From NCBI RefSeq assembly GCF_029869925.1, contig NZ_CP118605.1, positions 310,001-374,000 on the forward strand: DNA of 64,000 nt, written 5' to 3'. A model generated the notes under the pieces. That model made no database searches. It saw only the letters and a program-made list of their open reading frames with translations, and was not told where the DNA came from. This DNA is from Microbulbifer bruguierae. Lineage in GTDB: Bacteria > Pseudomonadota > Gammaproteobacteria > Pseudomonadales > Cellvibrionaceae. Below are positions 41,807 through 49,688 of the stretch, piece by piece (the stretch's first letter is position 1; every line of letters begins with the position of its first letter). Both the position numbers and the translations under genes were made by a program.

Positions 41807-43449
41807 TTTAACGTGCCGTCCCCACAGGTTTTGTCTGCAGGGAGTTGTCTTGCCGGGTCCGGTGCCAGCATATGGGTGACGATTGGCGCGGTATCCGGGC
41901 TTTGGTATTGGAGAGCGCGCTGCTGAATTTCATTGTCGAGCACGGAGGTTCTCTGATGGTGGCGCAGGTGTGCCACCCAGGATTCCTCAATGAAGTATTC
42001 CAGCATTCTTCCCGGAATGGCGACGTCTTCAAAAAGTCCCCAGGCGTAGGCGCCGTGGCGTTCTCGCGACGCTTTCAAACCGCGCATGGCCTGCATAAAT
42101 GCTGCGGTGTCCCTGGGCGAAATCTGATACTCGACCGTTACCATCACCGGTCCGCGATCCAGTGCTATGTCATCCGCCACCAGCGGTTGCGGCCAATATC
42201 CGCTCGGGGCGTGGTTTAGCGCGTCTCCGCTCAGCAATTTGAAGCGCCAGCTGAGTACTGCGGCGATTAACGCGCCGGCGGCGGCAATCAACTGGGCGAC
42301 GGGGATTCCCAGGTGGGAGGCGACTTGACCCCACACAATACTGCCGAGCGTCATTGCTCCGAAAAAAATGGTAATGAATATGGATAGCCCGCGCGCGCGG
42401 ACCCAGTCGGGTAGCGCGAGTTGGGCGGAGACATTCAGGCGCGACAGCACGGTGATCCAGCAGGCACCGGCGAGCAGGCTTGCCACCAGTGCCGCATCTG
42501 TACGTTTGACCAGAGCCAATATCACAAGCACCACAGCAGTTCCCAGTGTGCCGATCGCCACCAGATGATCAGGGGGAAATTTCTTCGACAGCTTTGGAAG
42601 CAGAAAGGCGCCGGCTACGGCGCCCACGCCTACAGCACCAAGTATGAAGCCATAGAGCTGTGGGCCGCCTTTCAGTTCCTGGCGGGCTACCAGGGGAAGA
42701 AGGGCCCAGAAAGCACTGACAAACAGGAAGAAAGCGATTGCACGGATCAGCGTCGATCGCATGACTCGGCTCGCGCGCGTGTAGCGCAGTCCCGCGCGCA
42801 TGGCGCTCCAAAAGCGCTCGGCGGGGAGGTCACTGGCGGCCGTTGCCGGCGGTTTCCACCACAGCAGCGCAGCAGTAACGACCAGATAGCTCACGGCATT
42901 GATGCCGTAAGGCCACGCGATTCCGATGGCCGCGATTATGGCACCAGCCAGAGCGGGGCCAATGGCGCGACTGATATTGATGCCTACCCCATTCAGGGCA
43001 ACGGCGGATTGCAAATGTTCACGGGGCACCAGTTGCGGGACGATAGCTTGCCAAGCCGGAGCGACAAAGGCGGCACCGGTGCCATTCACAAAGGTGAATA
43101 CGAGCAAGATCCCGGGTGTGACTTCGCCGGCGAATACCAGGCCCGCCAGCAATAACGTATTGCAAAACAGTAATACGGTTACGACGATAAGTAGTTTGCG
43201 TCGGCTGATGAGGTCCGCGAGGGCGCCCGCGGCCAGCGCGAACAAAAAAATCGGCGCACTGGTGGCGGCCTGGACCAGGGCCACCATCAGTGGTGAGGGC
43301 GCGAGCGATGTCATCAGCCATCCCGACGCGACATCGTGCATCCAGGTGCCGATATTGGAAATGACCGTTGCGGTCCACAGTACCGCAAAAGCGATGTGGT
43401 GAAACGGTGCCCAGCCCGAGGTGGGTTTACGCTTTTGGTCAGCGGCCAC
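41803..43449 (-). CDS. MFS exporter (enterobactin-exporter type) with C-terminal extra domain
   Basis: 548 residues. Residues 1-410 give twelve membrane segments with the MFS_3 pattern (GTWMHDVASGWLMTSLAPSP, AGALADLISRRKLLI, GVGINISRAIGPALAGAII). Residues about 435-530 form a soluble domain (VMVTVEYQISPRDTAAFMQAMRGLKASRERHGAYAWGLFEDV, then WVAHLRHHQRTS) that looks like an antibiotic-biosynthesis-monooxygenase-type ferredoxin-like fold. It follows the amidohydrolase by 16 bp and overlaps the porin. Substrate unknown. Confidence 0.85.
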   Translation of the reverse strand: MAADQKRKPTSGWAPFHHIAFAVLWTATVISNIGTWMHDVASGWLMTSLAPSPLMVALVQAATSAPIFLFALAAGALADLISRRKLLIVVTVLLFCNTLLLAGLVFAGEVTPGILLVFTFVNGTGAAFVAPAWQAIVPQLVPREHLQSAVALNGVGINISRAIGPALAGAIIAAIGIAWPYGINAVSYLVVTAALLWWKPPATAASDLPAERFWSAMRAGLRYTRASRVMRSTLIRAIAFFLFVSAFWALLPLVARQELKGGPQLYGFILGAVGVGAVAGAFLLPKLSKKFPPDHLVAIGTLGTAVVLVILALVKRTDAALVASLLAGACWITVLSRLNVSAQLALPDWVRARGLSIFITIFFGAMTLGSIVWGQVASHLGIPVAQLIAAAGALIAAVLSWRFKLLSGDALNHAPSGYWPQPLVADDIALDRGPVMVTVEYQISPRDTAAFMQAMRGLKASRERHGAYAWGLFEDVAIPGRMLEYFIEESWVAHLRHHQRTSVLDNEIQQRALQYQSPDTAPIVTHMLAPDPARQLPADKTCGDGTLK

Positions 43450-43465
43450 AGCGCGTCTTCACCGG

Positions 43466-45484
43466 TCAAACGGCAAAACAGGAACAGCCAAGCACACCCC
43501 AGAAATCCCGCTGGTTGCCCGCGGGGATTGGGGAGTTCCAGGCAATCTGGTGATTGTGTCCGTGGAGGGCGCAACCGCTGGTACATCCATCACTACAGGC
43601 GCGACTGAATGCTCGCGCTTGTATTGGCGCACTGGTCTGGCGCATTGCCGGTGAAGCTTCCCGATTGACCGGGCTCCAGTCGGGGCTGGCCGGTGGTAGT
43701 GGCGGATCGAACCTGGAGAATGGACCAGCGGCATACACAATATTTCCGCCAACCACGGTCAGCTCGGCCACAGTCTGCCGGATGGCCGTATCGGAAACCT
43801 TGAAGTAATCCTGAGATAGCACCGCAAGGTCAGCGAATTGACCCGGCCTCAGCGAGCCTTTCACTGCGTGTTCCCCTGAAAACCAGGCGGAACCTTCGGT
43901 CCATAGGCGCAGTGCCGTCGCACGATCCAGAATGTTTTCGCGGTCATAAAGTGACAGGCCGCCGACGGTTTTGCCGGTGGTCATCCAGTACAGCGCGGTC
44001 CAGGGATCATAGGACGCAACGCGGGTGGCATCGGTGCCCGCGCCGACGGGTAGATCCATCGCCAGCATTTTTGCAATTGGCGGGGTGGTTTTCGCAGCGT
44101 CTGCACCGTAGCGATCGACAAAATATTCGCCCTGGAATGCCATTCGGTGCTGTGTGGCGATTCCACCCCCCAGAGCCTTGATGCGTTCCATATTGCGCTC
44201 ACTGACGGTCTCCGCATGGTCAATGATGAAACGCGTCTTGAATGGGGTCTTGCCATTTACCCGCTCAAACAGGGTGAGAAAACGGTCGATCGATTCGTCG
44301 TAGGTGGCGTGAATGCGGAACGGCCACGCGTTTTCTGCCAGCAGGGCGACGATAGGCTCCAGTTCCTTTTCCATGGTCGGCGCCAGTTCCGGTCGCGGCT
44401 CGAGAAAATTCTCGAAGTCCGCCGCTGACCAGGTCAGGTTTTCGCCGCCGCCATTCATGCGCAGCATGGCCGAACCGGCACCGGGTTCTGTCATTCTCAC
44501 CCAGCGCTCGTAATCGCCGAGTTCCGCGCCCGCATTCTGGGCAAACAGGTTGTAGGCGATGCGCACCGTCAGTTGTTTTTCGTCGTGCAGTTTCTGCACC
44601 ACCTGATAGTCATCGGGATAGTTTTGACCGCCACCACCGGCGTCGATCACCGAAGTGATCCCCAACCGGTTCATCTCCCGCATGAAATGCCGGGTGGAAT
44701 TGATCTGATCCTGTATTGGCAATTTAGGCCCCGTGGCCAGAGTCGTGTAGAGGATCATTGCCGATGGTTTGGCGATCAGCATTCCCGTAGGCTCGCCATT
44801 GGCATCCTTTTCGATCACTCCGCCGGGAGGGTTGGGTGTGTCGCGCTGGATACCCGCGGCCCTGAGTGCGGCGCGATTTAATAGAGCATGGGAATACAAA
44901 TGGAGAATGAACACCGGGGTGTCGGGCGCCGCGCGATTGATTTCTGCAAGGGTCGGCATGCGCCGCTCGGCAAACTGGAATTCCGACCAGCCGCCAACCA
45001 CGCGCACCCATTGTGGCGCCGGTGTGTGGTCCGCCTGCTCTTTGAGCATTCGCAGAGCATCCGCCAGTGAGGGGACATTTTCCCAGCGCAGCTCCATGTT
45101 GTAATTCAGTCCACCCCGGATCAGGTGCATATGGCTGTCATTCAGACCTGGTATAACCCGTTTGCCGTCGAGGTTGATGACCTGAGTTTTATCACCGGCG
45201 AGGGCCATGATTTCGCTGTCGCTGCCGATCTCCTGAACCAGTCCGTCTTTTATGGCGATTGCGCTCACTTCCGGATTTTTAGGATCGAATGTGGTGATAT
45301 TTCCGTTGCGTAGAATCAGGTCTGCCAAAACGTTATTGCCTCCGTGGCTGCGAGTGGTGGCGAGCGGACCAAGTAGGGCAAATGCCCCCAGGGCCGCGGT
45401 TCCTTTTGCGGCTTTTTTCACCACCTCCCTGCGTGAGACGTTGTCGGGTGACGTTTGCGGATTATCAGAGGAGGGCGCATCCAT
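43466..45484 (-). CDS. Tat-exported amidohydrolase (YtcJ-like, amidohydrolase family 3)
   Basis: 672 residues. A twin-arginine signal SRREVVKKAAKGTAALGAFAL lies at about 17-37. Metal ligands: HMHLIRGG (HxH), later RIHATYDES, FIIDHAETVSERN, and GAGTDATRVASYDPW (Asp). This gives a TIM-barrel amide/ester hydrolase acting in the periplasm. The last 60 residues form an unusual cysteine-rich tail (CSDGCTSGCALHGHNHQ, GCSCFAV) that may bind metal. It shares an operon with the MFS and porin genes. Confidence 0.85.
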   Translation of the reverse strand: MDAPSSDNPQTSPDNVSRREVVKKAAKGTAALGAFALLGPLATTRSHGGNNVLADLILRNGNITTFDPKNPEVSAIAIKDGLVQEIGSDSEIMALAGDKTQVINLDGKRVIPGLNDSHMHLIRGGLNYNMELRWENVPSLADALRMLKEQADHTPAPQWVRVVGGWSEFQFAERRMPTLAEINRAAPDTPVFILHLYSHALLNRAALRAAGIQRDTPNPPGGVIEKDANGEPTGMLIAKPSAMILYTTLATGPKLPIQDQINSTRHFMREMNRLGITSVIDAGGGGQNYPDDYQVVQKLHDEKQLTVRIAYNLFAQNAGAELGDYERWVRMTEPGAGSAMLRMNGGGENLTWSAADFENFLEPRPELAPTMEKELEPIVALLAENAWPFRIHATYDESIDRFLTLFERVNGKTPFKTRFIIDHAETVSERNMERIKALGGGIATQHRMAFQGEYFVDRYGADAAKTTPPIAKMLAMDLPVGAGTDATRVASYDPWTALYWMTTGKTVGGLSLYDRENILDRATALRLWTEGSAWFSGEHAVKGSLRPGQFADLAVLSQDYFKVSDTAIRQTVAELTVVGGNIVYAAGPFSRFDPPLPPASPDWSPVNREASPAMRQTSAPIQARAFSRACSDGCTSGCALHGHNHQIAWNSPIPAGNQRDFWGVLGCSCFAV

Positions 45485-45527
45485 CGGTCAACTCACCATT
45501 GTTGTTGTCACTGTTTGCCGGTGTTGC

Positions 45528-46211
45528 CTATTTTTTCGCAGCGACCGGGGCTTCTACCACGCCGTGTTTCACCCGCTCTTCGGCCTTGTGCACCATGGTG
45601 TAGGCGTAATCTACCCCCATTCCGTAAGCACCTGAGTGCTCCCTGACGATATCCATTACATCGTTGTAGGTGTCCCTGCGCGCCCAGTCCCGCTGCCATT
45701 CCAGCATTACCTGTTGCCAGGTAACCGGGATTACTCCGGCCTGAATCATGCGCTGCATCGCGTAGTCATGGGCCTCCTTCGAGGTACCACCGGAGGCGTC
45801 GGCCACCATGTGGATTTCGTAGCCGCCTTCGCGCATGGCGTCGAATGCGAAGGTGTTGTTGCAGACTTCGGTCCAAAGTCCCGAAACCACAATTTTTTTC
45901 TGGCCATTTTTGGCGAGTGCGTCGCGCACTTTCTGGTCATCCCAAGAATTCATCGAGGTGCGTTCCAATAGCGGCAGTTCAGGGAAAACCGCGAGAAGCT
46001 CGGGGTAGGTGTGCCCGGAGAAACTTTCGGTTTCTACGGTGGTGATGGTGGTCGGGATTTGGAATACCTTGGCGGCCTTGGCCAGTGCCACTACGTTGTT
46101 TTTCAATACCTGACGGTCGATCGATTGAACGCCAAATGCCATTTGGGGTTGCTGGTCGATAAAAATCAGCTGGCAATTTCCCGGTATCAAAAGTTCAGGT
46201 TTAGCGGACAT
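45528..46211 (-). CDS. isochorismatase-like (YcaC-type) cysteine hydrolase
   Basis: 227 residues. Catalytic Asp in LIFIDQQPQMAFGV, Lys in KKIVVSGLWTEVCNN together with the nucleophile Cys, and a cis-peptide-type segment before it. YcaC-like hydrolases act on amides of unknown identity. GAGCTC lies upstream of the ATG. It is probably the first gene of the 40.4-46.2 kb operon, 43 bp before the amidohydrolase. Confidence 0.88.
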   Translation of the reverse strand: MSAKPELLIPGNCQLIFIDQQPQMAFGVQSIDRQVLKNNVVALAKAAKVFQIPTTITTVETESFSGHTYPELLAVFPELPLLERTSMNSWDDQKVRDALAKNGQKKIVVSGLWTEVCNNTFAFDAMREGGYEIHMVADASGGTSKEAHDYAMQRMIQAGVIPVTWQQVMLEWQRDWARRDTYNDVMDIVREHSGAYGMGVDYAYTMVHKAEERVKHGVVEAPVAAKK

Positions 46212-46534
46212 GAAACGAGAGCTCCTGTTTGATTATTGGGTTGTGAATCATTTAAGTGACGTGGAAGTGCCGACGGCAATGCCTGTGGTTACGACGATTT
46301 TCAGTCAGGGATACGAAGGCAGTGAACCTGTTTCGGAGGCAAAAGCACGCACGGAAATTAGCCTAGCAGGTGCGGAAGAATATGCGCCGGTATTATTTCA
46401 ACAGCTCTCTACTTTCGTGATTGATCGCGATTGCCGGCTTAAAATTACGCTAGGTAAATTTGCGGGTATTTTGATCTTTGTGGGTGAGAACAGATCTATC
46501 GTTAGAGAAAGTTTTTCCACGGGAAGTCGGGTTG
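46212..46534. other. divergent intergenic region
   Basis: 323 bp between the isochorismatase-like gene (leftward) and the haloperoxidase-type gene (rightward). A plus-strand frame covers much of it but has no recognisable protein content. It should hold both promoters; I cannot point to a reliable -35/-10 pair or operator. Confidence 0.4.
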
Positions 46535-47383
46535 ATGGAAACGTGCGCAATCGGCAATCGAGTTATCACCAGTGACGGGACACGGGTTTTCTACAAGGAC
46601 TGGGGGCCTCGTGACGTTCAGCCGGTCGTGTTCCACCACGGCTGGCCCCTTTCTGCGGATGATTGGGACAACCAGATGATGTTTTTCCTCGGCCATGGAT
46701 ACCGGGTGATTGCCCACGACCGCCGCGGTCACGGTCGCTCTACCCAGACATTCAGTGGAAATGACATGGACACCTATGCCGCAGATGTTACGGCACTGGT
46801 CGATCATCTCGATCTTAAAGACGCGATCCACGTCGGGCATTCGACCGGCGGTGGTGAAGTCGCCCGCTATGTCGCGCGTGCCGAGGCCGGTCGTGTTGCC
46901 AAAGCTGTACTGATCGGCGCGGTTCCGCCGATCATGGTGAAGTCGGATAAAAACCCCGGCGGACTGCCGATAGAGGTTTTCGATGGGTTTCGTGCGGCGC
47001 TAGTGGAAAATCGCGCCCAGTTTTTCCTTGATATACCGAGCGGTCCGTTTTATGGCTACAACCGCCCGCAAGCAAAAGTCGATCAGGGTGTCATCTGGAA
47101 CTGGTGGCGTCAGGGCATGATGGGCGGCGCCAAGGCTCACTACGACTGCATCAAGGCATTTAGTGAAACTGACTTCAGAGACGACCTTAAGGCGATCACG
47201 GTTCCAACCCTGGTGATGCATGGAGATGATGACCAGATTGTCCCCTTTGATGACTCGGCACCGTTATCCGCGAAGTTACTGGAAAATGGCATCCTGAAAA
47301 CTTACAAGGGATTGCCTCACGGGATGTGTACGACGCACCCGGATATCATCAATCCCGATCTTCTGGCTTTTTTCAGAAATTGA
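46535..47383 (+). CDS. non-heme haloperoxidase/arylesterase-type alpha/beta-hydrolase
   Basis: 282 residues from the ATG at 46535, the usual family length. Oxyanion segment [26 protein letters not shown], nucleophile elbow [16 protein letters not shown], Asp in [14 protein letters not shown] and His in [12 protein letters not shown]: a full Ser-Asp-His triad. Family members hydrolyse aryl esters and form peracids with acetate and peroxide. It is divergent from the isochorismatase-type gene and may serve the same pathway. Confidence 0.9.
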   Translation: METCAIGNRVITSDGTRVFYKDWGPRDVQPVVFHHGWPLSADDWDNQMMFFLGHGYRVIAHDRRGHGRSTQTFSGNDMDTYAADVTALVDHLDLKDAIHVGHSTGGGEVARYVARAEAGRVAKAVLIGAVPPIMVKSDKNPGGLPIEVFDGFRAALVENRAQFFLDIPSGPFYGYNRPQAKVDQGVIWNWWRQGMMGGAKAHYDCIKAFSETDFRDDLKAITVPTLVMHGDDDQIVPFDDSAPLSAKLLENGILKTYKGLPHGMCTTHPDIINPDLLAFFRN

Positions 47384-47425
47384 GTACTTTAGATACTTGC
47401 GCCGCAATCATATCGTAGCGCCGCA

Positions 47426-47790
47426 TCAGCCGCCGGCGCCGAGCATATTTTTGACGAACGATGCGATGACTACCGCGCAGAATTCTGGTTCCTGGTGTTG
47501 GGGGCGTGCCCGGCTTGAGGGACGGTTACGATGTAAAGGGATGGCCGGGTTCGATTCAGTCGATACCAGTTCTCCACTGGGAATGCCAAATGGTGATCGC
47601 CGCACAGTGACTTTAGCGGAATAGCAGTGTTGGCCAACAATTCTGTATAGCTGCCCTCTGGAACGGGAAATGCCGCTGTTGGATCGTAAGATTCCTGAAG
47701 AATGCGTATTAAGGTATCCAGGGGGATTGGTGGCGATTGGCCATCTTTGATCCGCTCGGCGATACGGGCATGGCTGGCATCCGCGGCCAA
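47426..47790 (-). pseudogene. C-terminal remnant of an alpha/beta-hydrolase, frameshifted
   Basis: Two overlapping frames join into one protein. The first (47790 down to about 47503) reads PLDTLIRILQESYDPTAAFP ... LKSLCGDHHLAFPVENW ... TVPQAGHAP; the second continues QHQEPEFCAVVIASFVKNML to a TGA at 47428-47426. One missing base in the run of G at 47500-47504 (plus strand) breaks the frame directly after the catalytic-His segment AGHAP. Only the C-terminal third exists; no upstream part with a nucleophile elbow is found. It is a dead gene. Confidence 0.65.
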
Positions 47791-47958
47791 CGGCTGCGTT
47801 GCACTTCAAACTTGATACTAGATAGCAATATCAATTGCACTTATGGAATCTGTTTGTACCTTGGCATTCATTGATGAGTTCCTTCTCTAACGAGAAACAC
47901 GTTGCTGGGTGTACAAGGGGTACTTGAAAATTCAACCGGATTTTAAATCACTGTGAAC

Positions 47959-49239
47959 TTATTTGGGCCATAGCCACAACAACGAGAGACCTGCGGTAAA
48001 GGGAATGGCAAACAGTAGCAGGACCCAGCGAAATAGGATCACGCCACCGAGAACGCCAGAGGCGACGGCTTTGAAGGTCAGGTTCGCGAGGTTTGCGATG
48101 ACCATTGAGCGCCAGGCTGTACCCACATCCATGTTGCCGTTGGCAGCGAGATTGGCGGTGGAAAGGGTGATGGCATCGACATCGGTAAACCCGGAAATCA
48201 GCGCCACGACATAAATGCCGTGTATACCGAAATACTCTCTGGCGGCCGCGATGGCGACTGTAATGAGTGCGTACAGGGCACCAAAAATCAGTGCAGGCTT
48301 CAATTCTGCGGGGTTTCCGGGCTCGGGCATTGCGTCTTCCTGCTGCCGGATGCAGAGAAAGGTGAGAGCGCAGATTAGCAGGCTGATTACAAATAGAAGG
48401 CCTAGTGGTGGCAGAAACTCCATCAATTGTCGCGGTGCTACGACGGCTATTTCTACGAACATACGGATAAACATTGTGGTGGATGCGATCAATATCACAA
48501 GTGCGGCCAGTACCGCGGCTTTTTTCTGGTTCCGGGCCTGTTGGGCATAAATGACAGTCGTGGCGGTCGAGGAAATCAATCCTCCGATCAGGCCTGAAAG
48601 CAGAGTGCCGGCACGTGCGCCCACGACCTTGTATGCCGCGTAACCACCGAGACCGATGCCGACAATCAGCACCACCAGTAACCAGATGGAAAAGGGGTTA
48701 AGTACGTCATAGGGACCGAAAGTACGATTGGGCAGTATCGGTAGAATGATTAGCGACAGCACCGCGAACTGCATGATTGAGCGCAAATCTTTTTCCGAGA
48801 GCTTTTCTGCAAAGGCATGCATGCCGGGCTTGAAATGCAGCAGCACAGCTATGGTTCCACCCACCACCACCGCCACGGTTTTGTCGCCGAGTACAATGAA
48901 TGCGCCCAGCAGATAGACAAGGAGCGCACTCACTTCCGTCGTGATCCCGGTGTAATCATCCTTCCCGCGCAGGCGCTCTATATTCCCTAACAGTATAAGT
49001 ACTGTCATAACGCTTAAGCCTGTGAGCATAAGCCAGTTGAGTCCTGGCGCCTGACTCAGGTACCCGGTCAGGGCGCCAAACAGGGCAATCAGTGGGAAGG
49101 TGCGGATGCCGCCAAGTCGGTCGGAAGTGCGTTCCCGTTGCAGGCCGATCAGTAGGCCAAGGCCCAGAGCGATGGCGAAGGCGAGGATGCTTTCGGAGTC
49201 GAGTAATTGATGGGGGGTTAAAGGGCTGTCTGGGGCCAT
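47959..49239 (-). CDS. MgtC/SapB-type membrane protein with DUF4010
   Basis: 426 residues, about twelve to thirteen membrane segments. Residues 20-150: MgtC/SapB domain (LGLGLLIGLQRERTSDRLGGIRTFPLIALFGALTG). Residues 180-400: DUF4010 (GLIGGLISSTATTVIYAQQAR; YVVALISGFTDVDAITLSTANLA). It is an inner-membrane protein of unknown transport role, possibly Mg2+- or pH-related. It is transcribed alone towards the hydrolase remnant. Confidence 0.88.
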   Translation of the reverse strand: MAPDSPLTPHQLLDSESILAFAIALGLGLLIGLQRERTSDRLGGIRTFPLIALFGALTGYLSQAPGLNWLMLTGLSVMTVLILLGNIERLRGKDDYTGITTEVSALLVYLLGAFIVLGDKTVAVVVGGTIAVLLHFKPGMHAFAEKLSEKDLRSIMQFAVLSLIILPILPNRTFGPYDVLNPFSIWLLVVLIVGIGLGGYAAYKVVGARAGTLLSGLIGGLISSTATTVIYAQQARNQKKAAVLAALVILIASTTMFIRMFVEIAVVAPRQLMEFLPPLGLLFVISLLICALTFLCIRQQEDAMPEPGNPAELKPALIFGALYALITVAIAAAREYFGIHGIYVVALISGFTDVDAITLSTANLAANGNMDVGTAWRSMVIANLANLTFKAVASGVLGGVILFRWVLLLFAIPFTAGLSLLWLWPK

Positions 49240-49443
49240 TGTGATGTGAGGTTCTGGTTGTCACATCATTGTAGTGGAGGACAGAGTTGGGTTTTTATGG
49301 CGTGACCAGTTGGGAGAGGATTGCCCGGTACCGGATCATATCTGGCGGGTTGGAATTTGCTTCGCTTCGCTCGCTGGTCTCTGCTGGCTTTGCCGGCTTC
49401 GGCTCGAACGGGGGTTCTCTTCCAAATCTCCCCCAGCGCATAT

Positions 49444-49470
49444 AAAAAAAGCCCGGCATATAGCCGGGCT
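49444..49470 (-). terminator. terminator of tRNA-Ser
   Basis: On the minus strand GCCCGGC-TATAT-GCCGGGC followed by seven T; the base of the stem is 10 bp after the encoded CCA of the tRNA. Confidence 0.92.
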
Positions 49471-49478
49471 CATTTATA

Positions 49479-49566
49479 TGGCGGTGGGGCAGGGATTCGA
49501 ACCCTGGGACCTGTTACAGTCAACGGTTTTCAAGACCGCCGCTTTCGACCACTCAGCCACCCCACC
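49479..49566 (-). tRNA. tRNA-Ser (anticodon UGA)
   Basis: 88 nt including an encoded CCA. The acceptor GGTGGGG pairs with CCCCACC, the discriminator is G, the D arm holds TGGCTGAGTGG, the anticodon loop CTTGAAA gives UGA, then a long serine-type variable arm and the T loop GGTTCGAATCC. It reads UCA, and other UCN codons by wobble. Confidence 0.96.
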
Positions 49567-49688
49567 AAATTGTGCTGCGCATTATACCGAGCTGTTGTTC
49601 CGGTACAAGTGCATCTGAGATTTTTTTAATAACTTCAATGGGTTAGCTGCATTTTTGAGCAGCTAACCCATTTTCCTGCCTGCAAGAA

